Source: Nitrospira sp. (GTDB lineage Bacteria; Nitrospirota; Nitrospiria; Nitrospirales; Nitrospiraceae). Taken from it: a DNA stretch of 64,000 bases. Positions within the stretch are counted from its first letter, which is position 1, and each line of letters begins with the position of its first letter. Location: positions 2,501,501 to 2,565,500 of the forward strand of contig BQWY01000001.1 of assembly GCA_036984305.1 (NCBI GenBank), written 5' to 3'. Of the stretch, positions 47,240 through 56,929 are shown one piece after another. Below the pieces are notes generated by a model, which worked only from the letters and a program-made list of their open reading frames with translations, ran no database searches and was not told the origin of the DNA. The translations under genes were made by a program, and so were the position numbers.

Positions 47240-49252
47240 TTAGAGCTGCGCTCCGGAATCCTTCATCAAGTTTATCAACCGCAGAATTCCCGCCGGGTCG
47301 TAGGCCTCAACAGAAAAGACCTTCGAGATATTAATTGCTGGCCTGTTGGGCCATAGCATCCTCTGCAACAAGGTCGCCACCAATGAGAGTGGAGCAAGCA
47401 CAAACCGGGGCAACCAGACAACCACGAGATCTGGATTACCCGTTCGGAGCCTTGCTAACAGTTCGCGTTTGGTGGGGAGGACGGGGTCCAGGAGGTTCAG
47501 AGGGCTCGGTAAGGCTTCCCAATGCTCGATCGCCCAGGCCAATGTCCGGCCGGAGAAGGTGACATCGACGATGCCGAGTCGATCTTCCGGCGAGCCCACC
47601 GCTACAAACAGGTTTCCGAGGCGTTTGCCCAGTCGACCGGGAGGTTCGAAACTTCGATAGTCAATCAGAGCCCCGGGACGGACCACTTTGACCGAAATAC
47701 CCAGTTCGGAGCCAAGCCGCACCGCCAAACGCTCCGACTCCAGCTTTCCCCACACATATGGACCCGATCCCCTGCTATACGGTTCCAGCGGATGATTATC
47801 ACCGATCGGGCGACCCTTTCCCTGAGCCAACACCGCCAAACTGCTCACATGAAGGAAGTGTCGCACCCCCGCCGCCGCGGCTTCACGGACCATACGCTCC
47901 GTTGCATCGAGGGAATTGCGCTGATGCTCTTCCCACCCCCCGGCGGTCTCAGCGGCCGCATGGACGACTGCCTCGATGCCCTTGAACAGATGTGGCGCGG
48001 CATCATCGACAACGTCGGCTACAACGTAATCCACGCCAGAGATTCGCTCCCACGGCGGAGGATCTCGGCGAGCCACGACCCGAACTGGACGACCTAGGGC
48101 CAACAGGCCATGGACGATCTCTTTTCCCAAGAGTCCGGTCCCTCCGGTTACCACGACACCTCGGCTCTCGATCGGCTTCGCTACCGCCCCCGCATGGGCA
48201 TTGGCTTCTCGCTCTCGTAATGCCTCGGCAACCTCTTCACAGATGCGCACCGTTTCAACGAGACTTTCCGGAGTCAGCGGCGATGGTCGGCCTATGCGAA
48301 CGGCGTCGTAGAAATCACTGAACAATTCGACCAGCCCGGGATAGCTCCGCTGCCGCTTTAAAAATCGCGCGGCCATGGAGACCGTCGTACCCGCGACCAG
48401 CTGCCACGCTTGGCGATACGGCGCAACAAGTTTATCGACACCCGATGAACCGGGCCCGATCGATCGTTGAACGGTGCTACGCACGTAATCCGCGAACAAC
48501 GATCCATTGCGTCCGACAACGCGTAGGTAGCTCTCGACCGGCCGACCTTCCAACGTGACCACGAGCGTACCGGTGACGTTTCCGCGACAAACCAACGCAT
48601 GAACGGTTCCAGACTGGCTGAGTCGGAGCGACTCCAGGCGAATGGGTCCTTCCGCGGCCAATTCAAGCACGCGCAAAAGCAAATAGACCGGATGTGGGAG
48701 GATATCGAGCAATTGATGATCGGCCCGAAGGACACGCCGACCTCCCGGTGCGTGGCGAACGGTTCGGAACGAGAAGTAGCTTTCGATGTGTGCGAGCTGC
48801 CCGATAGCGGGTAAGTACTGCGAGAGAACTCGGGTTGGTGGTTCATACAGCAGTTGATGTCCCGCACATACTTGCAATTCCTTCTGCCGTGCCGTTTCTA
48901 AAATTCGCTCCGCGTCCTCGACCCGTTCCGTAAATGGCTTCTCCACGTAGATATGACTACCGGCTTCCATTGCCAGGCGCGCAAGTGGGGCATGCGATGC
49001 CGGCGGCGTGATGATGTGGACCACGTCGGGCTTGACCACGGAGAGAAGTTCTTCACAATTCCTGAAGCTGTTGACGGCCGGTACGATCTCGCGCATGGCG
49101 GCCTGAGCCGCATCCGAAGGATCGGCGACCGCCACCAGTTCAGCAGTTGGACAACGCAGGATTGCCCGCGCGTGGTGCTGGGCATGCCGGCCGGCACCAA
49201 ACAAGGCAACGCGAAGTGGAATATTGGAGGTTTTAAGTCTTGATTCAGCCAC
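47240..49252 (-). CDS. fused Gfo/Idh/MocA oxidoreductase and NAD-dependent epimerase/dehydratase
   Basis: 670 residues with two complete Rossmann domains in one frame. The N-terminal half has VALFGAGRHAQHHARAIL, then ITPPASHAPLA and IYVEKPFTE, the conserved EKP of Gfo/Idh/MocA sugar dehydrogenases. The C-terminal half (from about 365) has GVVVTGGTGLLGKEIVHGLL, VHAAAETAGGW and a Ser..Tyr-x3-Lys set (HVSSLAVL and YVWGKLESE), typical of extended short-chain epimerases. Such activities act on nucleotide-linked or free sugars. The fusion suggests successive oxidation and reduction/epimerisation of one sugar. The start is GTG with a poor ribosome binding site. Confidence 0.85.
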   Translation of the reverse strand: MAESRLKTSNIPLRVALFGAGRHAQHHARAILRCPTAELVAVADPSDAAQAAMREIVPAVNSFRNCEELLSVVKPDVVHIITPPASHAPLARLAMEAGSHIYVEKPFTERVEDAERILETARQKELQVCAGHQLLYEPPTRVLSQYLPAIGQLAHIESYFSFRTVRHAPGGRRVLRADHQLLDILPHPVYLLLRVLELAAEGPIRLESLRLSQSGTVHALVCRGNVTGTLVVTLEGRPVESYLRVVGRNGSLFADYVRSTVQRSIGPGSSGVDKLVAPYRQAWQLVAGTTVSMAARFLKRQRSYPGLVELFSDFYDAVRIGRPSPLTPESLVETVRICEEVAEALREREANAHAGAVAKPIESRGVVVTGGTGLLGKEIVHGLLALGRPVRVVARRDPPPWERISGVDYVVADVVDDAAPHLFKGIEAVVHAAAETAGGWEEHQRNSLDATERMVREAAAAGVRHFLHVSSLAVLAQGKGRPIGDNHPLEPYSRGSGPYVWGKLESERLAVRLGSELGISVKVVRPGALIDYRSFEPPGRLGKRLGNLFVAVGSPEDRLGIVDVTFSGRTLAWAIEHWEALPSPLNLLDPVLPTKRELLARLRTGNPDLVVVWLPRFVLAPLSLVATLLQRMLWPNRPAINISKVFSVEAYDPAGILRLINLMKDSGAQL

Positions 49253-49267
49253 GGACGATAGCCTGAA

Positions 49268-50410
49268 CTATGCCATTGCGACCGTTGGTGGAGGTCCCGT
49301 AAGACTCCGGTACAGCTGGGCCACCTGCTCGGCCATGACTCTCGAGGAAAATTTGTGCTCGACTCTACCGCGCCCGGCTCGGCCGCAGGACTCTGCCAAT
49401 GCGCGGTCCGAGAGGAATCGCTCGCATGCTCGGGCTATGGCCGTAGCATCCCCGGCGGGCACCAAAAGCCCTTGAATCCCGTCGGCTATCACCTCAGGAA
49501 TCCCCCCAACCCGGCTGGCTACGACGGGACGTTCAAGCGCTAAGGCCTCCAGAATAACCATTGGGATACCCTCATGGAGGGATGGTAGCACGAAAATATC
49601 GAACGCACGCATCAAATCGTACGTATCGTCCCGATGCCCCATAAACCGTACTCGATGGCCGATGCCAAGCTGGAATGCCTGACTCTTGAGTTGGCCCATT
49701 AACGGACCATCGCCGATAATAACAACGTATAAATTTTCTAGCCTGGGCAGCAACTGTTTGACAGCATCTAACAGATGTTCCTGTCCTTTCACGGCCGTGA
49801 GGCGACCTATGCAACCAACCAGACAATCCGTCGGCTTGAGACCAAGATCGTCACGCACCACCGCCCGCTCTTTGCCCTGGTGCATCGAATCAATATTGAT
49901 GCCATTGTGAATTTGCACCACCAGATCCTTACCGAACTGGCTTTCCAAGACACCTTGAATCTGTGTCGAGACGGCGATGAGTTGATCAACTTTCCACCGT
50001 ATCACGGCATTCTCCATACCTTGATAGACTCGCATTTTGAGGGCCTGAAGGCCTGCAAAGGGCTCCCCCAAACCGTGCACGCTTCTCACCATTTTGGGGA
50101 TGCCACATCGCGCCGCAGCCCACGCTCCAACAACAGTATCTTTATACTTATGGGCATGAAGAAGATCGAACGAGTTCGTACGGCAATATGCTGTCATGTT
50201 ACTTAGGAGCATCACGCTGCTCAGTTCTGTTTCTGGAAACACGGCCACCGGAATTTTGAGAGCTCTCAACTCAGAGGCCAGCCGTCCCTCATTAAAAAGA
50301 ATTGCAGACAGATCTAGGTCTGGCTGAGAGACCAATTCCGACGCCAGCGTTGCCAATTGAACTTCCGCACCTGCCCAGAGGTCCCCCATTGCAACGTGAC
50401 ACACCCTCAT
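49268..50410 (-). CDS. family 4 glycosyltransferase
   Basis: 380 residues, GT-B fold. The N-terminal domain has MGDLWAGAEVQLATLA and a middle LLHAHKYKDTVVGAWAAARC. The C-terminal donor domain has GCIGRLTAVKGQEHLLDA and FVLPSLHEGIPMVILEAL, holding the E-x7-E motif of GT4. AREGGI-type VGGIPEVIADGIQGLL follows. It probably adds one sugar to a lipid-linked oligosaccharide at the cytoplasmic face. GGAAGGG precedes the ATG. Confidence 0.88.
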   Translation of the reverse strand: MRVCHVAMGDLWAGAEVQLATLASELVSQPDLDLSAILFNEGRLASELRALKIPVAVFPETELSSVMLLSNMTAYCRTNSFDLLHAHKYKDTVVGAWAAARCGIPKMVRSVHGLGEPFAGLQALKMRVYQGMENAVIRWKVDQLIAVSTQIQGVLESQFGKDLVVQIHNGINIDSMHQGKERAVVRDDLGLKPTDCLVGCIGRLTAVKGQEHLLDAVKQLLPRLENLYVVIIGDGPLMGQLKSQAFQLGIGHRVRFMGHRDDTYDLMRAFDIFVLPSLHEGIPMVILEALALERPVVASRVGGIPEVIADGIQGLLVPAGDATAIARACERFLSDRALAESCGRAGRGRVEHKFSSRVMAEQVAQLYRSLTGPPPTVAMA

Positions 50411-50624
50411 TGGCCAATGGCCCTTCCCGAAGTGGGCAAATCGAATTTTTCACAATAAGACCTGAGCGTATATTGCTTAACAAAACAGGGAAGGCGCCAA
50501 AGTAACGCTTCAACTTGGCTGCGAAACAAATCGGAAGGGTGTTTGTTGGACATCAGGGTCTACGAGTCAGGTTTACCATCCTTAACTCGCCTAGCCAGCA
50601 TTCGATCTATCGCCACGATCTCCG

Positions 50625-51356
50625 TTATGTCTTTACACAGACCGCGTGGTACACGAATTCCGACAAACCAGAGTAGGCCTTCAATTTAGCCTTGACGGAG
50701 GGCGAGTGCATGTCCTCCTTTTTGGCATCTTCATAGCTATTTACAAACTCTGCCTTCACTCGGAATCGATGTTCACAGAGAAACTCTCGTATCGATGGGA
50801 GCGTGAACGTATAAGGATGACCACGATCTATTTTGAGCTTGGAAAGGATTCGATGGAGGCCGCCCCCCCATGCCGTATGGATATTAACAGCCAGGTAAAA
50901 GAGCCCGTTCGACGCCAAGACACGCTGGATTTCGTACAACACGCGTGGTGCTTGATGAACGTGGTCTAGCACATTGTCAAGGATAACTAGGGAGAATCTG
51001 TTGTCCTCAAAAGGGAGTTGCTCACCACTTCCTTGACCATACTTGACATCCGGACTCCGGAGCTTTGAGAGTGTAGCGTCCGAACCGTAATACGTCTCCA
51101 ACGGATCTAACGTATACCGATTGCCCCATTTCAGAAAGCTCACAATGCCGATTGGCCCGCTCCCGATCTCAAGCACTTGTGCACGCTCCTTCTCTTCATC
51201 TTTGAGGTAGCCCTGCAATCGTTGCTCCATCACTCTTGCTTTCCAGGCGTACCAATCAAGTTGGCCCTGGCTACCAGAGGCAATCTGCTGAGCCTGATCT
51301 TGCCAATACGCCTTCTCGTATGCCTGCGCTTCATACCAGCGTCCTTCAGTGACCAT
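50625..51356 (-). CDS. class I SAM-dependent methyltransferase
   Basis: 243 residues with AGGGGGA just before the ATG. The SAM motif is VLEIGSGPIGIVSFL. SGEQLPFEDNRFSLVILDN and VLDHVHQAPRVLYEIQRVL are the usual methyltransferase-11-type stretches. YLAVNIHTAWGGGLHRIL and a short C-terminal alpha/beta part follow. It lies between a GT4 and an O-antigen ligase gene, so glycan methylation is plausible; the acceptor is unknown. Confidence 0.82.
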   Translation of the reverse strand: MVTEGRWYEAQAYEKAYWQDQAQQIASGSQGQLDWYAWKARVMEQRLQGYLKDEEKERAQVLEIGSGPIGIVSFLKWGNRYTLDPLETYYGSDATLSKLRSPDVKYGQGSGEQLPFEDNRFSLVILDNVLDHVHQAPRVLYEIQRVLASNGLFYLAVNIHTAWGGGLHRILSKLKIDRGHPYTFTLPSIREFLCEHRFRVKAEFVNSYEDAKKEDMHSPSVKAKLKAYSGLSEFVYHAVCVKT

Positions 51357-51412
51357 TGGTTCCCCCTAGTCTATCAGCCCTTGAATTTCCCCTTCTCATA
51401 CAAAGTCTACTG

Positions 51413-52777
51413 TCAAACGGTTTTGGCGTTTTTCCCCAGCTTGGGAAGGGCGATCCCAGACCTGGGTGCCCCGTCAACGATACCCGCAGTAGCGACCCCC
51501 AACGCCCTAGCTCTATCCACAACTATGTTGCGAAGTGCGACGACAAACCCCATCATTACCCAAACGCTCGGATACCAGAGGGTCGATATAAATACGCTAC
51601 TAACCAGAAAGCCGATCAAGCTGCCTTCCATTGCTCGTCCCATGAGTATTGCCGTTGTCTTATCTCGATTGTCCTTTCCATCCTTATCCTTATCGGGAAA
51701 TGCTTTTGCCAGCCTCTCAATTGTGCGGATGTCACTTCGATTCCAATACAACATCCCCACAAAGACAATTACGCCGACAAGCCCCATTTCCGGCAGGAGA
51801 GTGAAGTAGAGAGAATGTGCAGCTCGGCCCGCACGAGATTTCTCCATGAATTCTCGCCCCGCCTCGTATTCCTCGAAGGCCCAAGGGAAGTTGCCTTGAC
51901 CAACACCAAACAGGGGGTTCGCTAAGAACATCTCGAAGCCTATTCCCCATATGTATAAGCGGTCGCCACCAGTCCCTGTCTCCATTTCTTCATTACTGAA
52001 TGAAGATTTGATCTCATCCCAATACTTATCAGGCGCCACCGCTGCCATGAATAGCACTAGTAGTATGACAATGAAGATGGCCCCGAATTTCATAGTCGAA
52101 CGGAACCAACAATACGCACCCGCCGCAGTCATCCCTATGAATCCTCCGCGCGAAAGGGTGACCATGACTGTAAACACAAAAAGAGCCAAGAGACCAATAT
52201 ACTTAACTCTATTTAATGGGCCAGGCTCCGAATAGATCATGAAAAATGCAAATGGGATAACCATGTTGATGACCATACAAAAATCGTTCTCGTCTCCCAT
52301 CCACCCGCCAACACCACTTCCACCCGATGCAATACCCAAAACCGCCGTAATCACGTGAAGGCCTATCCATACCGACACAAGCGTTCTGAGTTTATCGAAA
52401 GTATTTACGTAGATAATGAGTCCCAGATACAAACAGAATACCAGGCCCATATCTTTAAGAGTCATTGCAGCCCAGAAATTATTCACAGCAATAGGAACAT
52501 GGACTACCATCAGCCCCAACAATGGCATCCACAATTTGGTTTGAGGATTGCGAAAGTTTACCTTTCCAGAAGTGAATACAGAAATGGCAATCAGTGCATT
52601 GATAATTGTGGGAAACGGGATAATCTTGATAAAAGGGATGACTTCCTGCGGCCGACCAAAGTCAAAAATCAACGAGAGGAGCACAAAGCGAAATGGCCAA
52701 GGGCTATCGACCTTCGGCACAGACCGCACCTGAACACCAGCTCTCGATTGCTGCCTTGCCGTAGAGGTGCCAGCCAT
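51413..52777 (-). CDS. O-antigen ligase / polymerase-like membrane protein
   Basis: About 454 residues from ATG 52777, placed two bases after the upstream glycosyltransferase's stop; the frame extends upstream but overlaps that gene. Ten or more membrane helices are visible. The large loop has GGDRLYIWGIGFEMFLANPL and FGVGQGNFP, then RAAHSLYFTLLPEMGLVG. These match the R..W..... N.. G.G...F and H(S/N)..L..L.E.G signature of Wzy-C/WaaL proteins. It may polymerise or ligate lipid-linked repeat units at the periplasmic side. The run DKDKDGKDNRDK forms a charged loop. Confidence 0.85.
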   Translation of the reverse strand: MAGTSTARQQSRAGVQVRSVPKVDSPWPFRFVLLSLIFDFGRPQEVIPFIKIIPFPTIINALIAISVFTSGKVNFRNPQTKLWMPLLGLMVVHVPIAVNNFWAAMTLKDMGLVFCLYLGLIIYVNTFDKLRTLVSVWIGLHVITAVLGIASGGSGVGGWMGDENDFCMVINMVIPFAFFMIYSEPGPLNRVKYIGLLALFVFTVMVTLSRGGFIGMTAAGAYCWFRSTMKFGAIFIVILLVLFMAAVAPDKYWDEIKSSFSNEEMETGTGGDRLYIWGIGFEMFLANPLFGVGQGNFPWAFEEYEAGREFMEKSRAGRAAHSLYFTLLPEMGLVGVIVFVGMLYWNRSDIRTIERLAKAFPDKDKDGKDNRDKTTAILMGRAMEGSLIGFLVSSVFISTLWYPSVWVMMGFVVALRNIVVDRARALGVATAGIVDGAPRSGIALPKLGKNAKTV

Positions 52778-52779
52778 GT

Positions 52780-53880
52780 TTATACTTTCACCATTCGATC
52801 GTAGCACTCCGTATACTGTCCGGCCATTGCGCCACATGTGAATCGTTGTGCAACGTGCCGCTGGGCCGCTGCCGCCGCTCGTTCTCTGAATGCAGCATCT
52901 TGGAGCATTTGTACCAGGGCATCGGCTAAACCAGAAGCATCCTTCGCAGGCACAAGGAGCCCCGTCTCGCCATTGACGACCAGTTCCGGATTTCCACCAA
53001 CACGCGTCGCCACGACCGGCTTTCCTGCTGCCATTGCCTCAAGGAGCGCGATCGACAATCCCTCGGACAAGGACGGCATCGCAAACAGGTCCATGATCGT
53101 TAGCAGTCTCGGTACGTCTTGACGTAAACCCAGGAAGTGTACGTTGGCCTCAATGCCCAACTCCCTGGCCTGAGCCTTTAATGGCACCTCCAATTCTCCT
53201 CGACCGGCAAATAAAAAGGTGACGTTCGGGCAACGTTTGAGTATCTCGGGGATCGCTGCCAACAGATACGTGTGCCCTTTTACCGGATAGAGGTTACCGA
53301 CGACACCAACGACCAGGTGATCGGCCGGAATGCCAAGGCCCTGTTTGAATATCTCTCGATCGGCGACATCAAATGTAGCCGGTTCGTCGACGCCGTTGTA
53401 GATAACTTTGATTCGTTCCCCTGGGATCTGCGTCTGCTCGACGATAAAGTTCTTAAGGTCCTCGGAAACCGCCACCATCTGCACCGATTTGCTGATAAAG
53501 CGGTAGGCCCATCGCCGTCGCCTTGCATCGAAAAAGCGGTTTTTCCCGTGGACAGTCGCCACAAGCGGGATGCCCGCCCATTTCGCTACAAGGGTCCCGT
53601 GGACATTGGCGTCGAACTCATGGGCTTGGATCAAATCGACCCGCTCTTGCTTGACCAATCGGTAACACGCGAGCATCCAGCGCCAATTCATGAACCCTTC
53701 GCTGGGCAACACATAGACTGGGAGGCCTCGCTGCTCACATTCATCCTTCAGCCAACCCGGCCGGAACAGTCCGACCAGCGATCGATATCGAGTCTTGTCG
53801 AGCGAGGCGGCCAGCGCGCACACGATCCGCTCCGCCCCGCCCGGCCCGCTGCTGCTAGACAGATGTAGGATCGTCTTCAT
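52780..53880 (-). CDS. family 4 glycosyltransferase
   Basis: 366 residues, GT-B. LHLSSSSGPGGAERIVCALA at the N-terminus is a typical GT4 opening; IQAHEFDANVHGTLVAKWAG follows. The donor domain has GVVGNLYPVKGHTYLLAA, FAMPSLSEGLSIALLEAM and GKPVVATRVGGNPELVV with the E-x7-E motif. It lies directly upstream of the O-antigen ligase gene in the transcription direction. Substrate unknown. Confidence 0.9.
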   Translation of the reverse strand: MKTILHLSSSSGPGGAERIVCALAASLDKTRYRSLVGLFRPGWLKDECEQRGLPVYVLPSEGFMNWRWMLACYRLVKQERVDLIQAHEFDANVHGTLVAKWAGIPLVATVHGKNRFFDARRRRWAYRFISKSVQMVAVSEDLKNFIVEQTQIPGERIKVIYNGVDEPATFDVADREIFKQGLGIPADHLVVGVVGNLYPVKGHTYLLAAIPEILKRCPNVTFLFAGRGELEVPLKAQARELGIEANVHFLGLRQDVPRLLTIMDLFAMPSLSEGLSIALLEAMAAGKPVVATRVGGNPELVVNGETGLLVPAKDASGLADALVQMLQDAAFRERAAAAAQRHVAQRFTCGAMAGQYTECYDRMVKV

Positions 53881-53898
53881 CCCGCCGACCCGCTCAGC

Positions 53899-54558
53899 CT
53901 ACCCTGCCTTCACATTCGTTTCGCTGGACACATTGGTTTCCGCACCCACTCGGCGTCGCTGCTCGATAATTTCGTCAATGACCCGGTCGCACGACTCCTT
54001 GATCCGTTCAAAACACTGTTTGAAGTCGTCCGGTTGGCCACTGTACGGATCGTCGATATCCAAGGACCCCTCGGCGCAGAAGTGGCCGAGCACATAGACC
54101 TTTCGGCGTTCCTGCGGGTAGAGCCTCGCGACCCGGTCCTTTTGAGACACTTCCATGACGAACACGAGATCCGCGCTCTGGAGCAGCTCGTGGTACAGGG
54201 GAGTCGTCGTGTGCCGCTCGAGCGAGATACCGTTTTCTCGTGCCACGTCGCGAGCGTGATTGTGGGCAGGTTTTCCCGGCGTGGTTTCGATACCCGCCGA
54301 TTTCACGGTGAGCAACTGGCCTTCTTTCCTCGCCTTGTGCGCAAAGTACACCTCCGCCAGCGGGCTCCGACAGATATTCCCTTTGCACAGGAACAATACG
54401 CTCCGTACCGGGGCGGGCAGCTCTTTCGTCGCCGTCATCCGCTCGTAGACCTCTCGAAAGAACCTGACACGGGGGACCACATGCCCCACGGCTTCTCGTA
54501 ATGCTCGCAGGTAGGTCTCAATACTGCGCCTGAAACCGGTCGCCTCTCCTTCGCTCAT
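53899..54558 (-). CDS. low-molecular-weight protein tyrosine phosphatase (Wzb-like)
   Basis: 219 residues from ATG 54558, which overlaps the ATP-grasp stop (ATGA). About 50 N-terminal residues precede the phosphatase core, which starts VRSVLFLCKGNICRSPLAE with the CX5R signature. The acid aspartate is in SLDIDDPYSGQPDDF. Such enzymes dephosphorylate tyrosine kinases of polysaccharide export (Wzc type) or nucleotide-sugar enzymes. No cognate BY-kinase is visible in the window. Confidence 0.88.
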   Translation of the reverse strand: MSEGEATGFRRSIETYLRALREAVGHVVPRVRFFREVYERMTATKELPAPVRSVLFLCKGNICRSPLAEVYFAHKARKEGQLLTVKSAGIETTPGKPAHNHARDVARENGISLERHTTTPLYHELLQSADLVFVMEVSQKDRVARLYPQERRKVYVLGHFCAEGSLDIDDPYSGQPDDFKQCFERIKESCDRVIDEIIEQRRRVGAETNVSSETNVKAG

Positions 54559-55763
54559 GCTGCCACTCCAATCAAAGATTTCAGATACTTCGACCACTCC
54601 ACCCTCGCCGGACCAAGGTCATCCCACCGTTCGACCTCGCAATACAGGTCCGGCTCCAAGAACCGCAGAAAGTCTCTTGCGCATTGCCATCGAGAGGGAT
54701 ACCCAGGCGGGAGATTCAGCGCTCGATCCGATTTGAAGATACGTGCCAATAGATGATCGACGTCCCCCACCACCCAGCGGGATTTCACTCCTGCCCGGTA
54801 TGCGGCGGGACGGGAATCAATCGGTTGTCCAAGCGCGAGCCGGTAGAGTAGCCACGGGAAATTTACCCCAGCATCGATCGCGAGCTGCAACGACCCCCAG
54901 AACCGCCCGTTGATTTCCATGAGCCGCGGAATGCCCGTGGATGGTTCAACCTTGAACTCTACCATCGCCACTCCATGCCAGCCAACCTTCTCTAGTAATC
55001 TCACAGCATGCACGGCCATTATCGGTGGTACCTCGATGCTCTCGCGCAACACGCTCACGCCGCCGGAGGGAGGCTTTTCCCGCAATCGTCGATGCGCAAA
55101 GAGGGTCACCGGCTTTCCATGGTCAAACAGGGCGAACACGCCCTGCCCTTCCCCCTCGACCCGACGTTGAATGAGGGACGGCAGACGAAGATACGGCGTG
55201 GTTTTGTACAGAGCGTGCAACTCCTCTTGGCTGCCTACGACCTGGACCGCTGTTTTCTCCCATCGGCCCTCGAGGCAAACGCGCGACCGCCCTGGTTTGA
55301 CGATCACTGGAAACCCGCCGGGTGCGTGTGCTGATGCGGGCACTATCCCATCCGGTACGAAGACCGTCTCGGGAATAGGGACGCCTAAGCTCTGTGCCAT
55401 CTGCATGAGACCATACTTGTCCGAGACTGCCTCGTACACCTCGAGAGCCGGCACTGGGACGGCCGTGACGCCCGCGAATCGAGTTCGTGCCGCACCAATC
55501 AGACTCATGGCGATATCCGATAACGGAAGGAGCACACGCACATGACGCTCGTTTACGGTGTCGAGCAAGGCTTGGATGTACCCCCCGGGATCCACGTATG
55601 GCGACGGATACCGAATGACACCGGCGCAGTGTCGCGATGCGCCGGCCAGCGGGCGGTCTTGTTCCGATCCGACGATCACCTCAATACCTTCCCGTCCAAG
55701 CGCCCGGGTGACGGCCAGAGCGGCTCGTTCGTTTCCGTCGGTCACGAGAAGGCTCATACTCAC
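54555..55763 (-). CDS. ATP-grasp domain ligase of unknown specificity
   Basis: 402 residues. The N-terminal LLVTDGNERAALAVTRALG is a pre-ATP-grasp domain. The ATP-grasp core has FPVIVKPGRSRVCLEGRW, SLIQRRVEGEGQGVFAL and FKVEPSTGIPRLMEINGRFWG, with the metal-binding E.N pair intact. Family members join carboxylates to amines or act as carbamoyl-phosphate-synthase-like ligases. Within a polysaccharide locus it may link an amino acid to a sugar carboxylate or amine. Specificity is not readable. Confidence 0.82.
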   Translation of the reverse strand: MSMSLLVTDGNERAALAVTRALGREGIEVIVGSEQDRPLAGASRHCAGVIRYPSPYVDPGGYIQALLDTVNERHVRVLLPLSDIAMSLIGAARTRFAGVTAVPVPALEVYEAVSDKYGLMQMAQSLGVPIPETVFVPDGIVPASAHAPGGFPVIVKPGRSRVCLEGRWEKTAVQVVGSQEELHALYKTTPYLRLPSLIQRRVEGEGQGVFALFDHGKPVTLFAHRRLREKPPSGGVSVLRESIEVPPIMAVHAVRLLEKVGWHGVAMVEFKVEPSTGIPRLMEINGRFWGSLQLAIDAGVNFPWLLYRLALGQPIDSRPAAYRAGVKSRWVVGDVDHLLARIFKSDRALNLPPGYPSRWQCARDFLRFLEPDLYCEVERWDDLGPARVEWSKYLKSLIGVAA

Positions 55764-55819
55764 CGCCGGTGCGATTGCTGTTTGTTCATACGACCATTCG
55801 TTGACGGTGCCTCTCGCGA

Positions 55820-56869
55820 CTAGCGCAGGCCCGATATTGCCAGGCCCATCAGGTCACGGGTTGCGCTGATATCCTGGTGCAGGGAGATGCGTCGCAAGGC
55901 ATACAGGTCGGAGGGGGATTCCCTTTCCAGACCGGTATTGCACGACACCGCCGCATCATAGCCCGCCGCCTTCACGGCTTCTTTCGCCCCCTCGCTGTAA
56001 TTGCCGTTCGGATAGCAGAAGACGGGCACAAGGTTTACTCCGTTCTTCCGTAGCGCGTCGTACGATCGGCTCGCTTCCGCACGACACTCGTCCGGTGAAA
56101 TCTGATCCAGCAATCGATGGGAGCATGAATGCGACCCAAACGACACGCCGTGCGCCGACATTTCTCGGACCTCGTCCCAATTCATGACTACTCGCTGATT
56201 GGGAAGCTGGAACCCGAACCCCGCGCACAGTGTTGCGAGCAGCTTCTCGAGGTACTCTGGGTCCAATCCCTTGCAGGCCTCGATGGCTTCGTCCCCCCAC
56301 TCGTCCGGGGCCACCTCGCCGGAGATCGGCACAGACAATGCCCTCCCTCCTGCACTAATCCCTTCCACCAGGGCGGCATAGAACTCCGCTCGTCGGCCCG
56401 AGCCGAAAGTCGGCTGCGCGACCACTTGTAGGTAATATTGTAGTTGATCCGGCCAAAACCAACGGGATGTACCGATGAAGTCCGTGGGAAGGAAGATCGT
56501 CGCGGGGATGTTGTACTGTTTGAGGATTGGAAAGGCGTGCCTGTAGTTATCCAACCAACCGTCGTCGAAGGTAATCACGCATGCTGAGGCGTTGCGATTC
56601 CAGTCGTCCCGTCGCCATCGCTCCAGCAACTCCTGCAAGGAGAGCACCTCGAACCGTGACCGGAGAAACTCGATGTGCATGCGAAACACGTCGGCCCGCA
56701 CGTACATCCCGGCTTGGACGACGTCCGTCGTGAGATCCTGCGCCGAAAGGATGCGGTGGTAGGTTAGGATTGCGACAGTCCCGCGATGCCTGAGCCGGGA
56801 GGCACCCGAGATCCGATATGCTCCTGCCAACCCGCGCCATACGTATCCCTTGAGTTCTCGAAGACCCAT
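55820..56869 (-). CDS. polysaccharide deacetylase (carbohydrate esterase 4)
   Basis: 349 residues. ILTYHRI opens the NodB-like domain. The catalytic/metal motif ITFDDGWLDNYRHAFPIL and the zinc-histidine motif FGSHSCSHRLLDQ are both intact. CYPNGNYSEGAKEAVKAAGYD lies near the product-binding loop. Such enzymes N-deacetylate GlcNAc-type polymers. No signal peptide is obvious, so a cytoplasmic or lipid-linked substrate is possible. The N-terminal 20 residues include two aromatic-basic turns (YVWRGLAGAYR). Confidence 0.88.
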   Translation of the reverse strand: MGLRELKGYVWRGLAGAYRISGASRLRHRGTVAILTYHRILSAQDLTTDVVQAGMYVRADVFRMHIEFLRSRFEVLSLQELLERWRRDDWNRNASACVITFDDGWLDNYRHAFPILKQYNIPATIFLPTDFIGTSRWFWPDQLQYYLQVVAQPTFGSGRRAEFYAALVEGISAGGRALSVPISGEVAPDEWGDEAIEACKGLDPEYLEKLLATLCAGFGFQLPNQRVVMNWDEVREMSAHGVSFGSHSCSHRLLDQISPDECRAEASRSYDALRKNGVNLVPVFCYPNGNYSEGAKEAVKAAGYDAAVSCNTGLERESPSDLYALRRISLHQDISATRDLMGLAISGLR

Positions 56870-56929
56870 ACCCCATGCCGACCACGCAACCGCGGACCGG
56901 CCTCACTTCCTTTCGTAACGACGTTGCGG

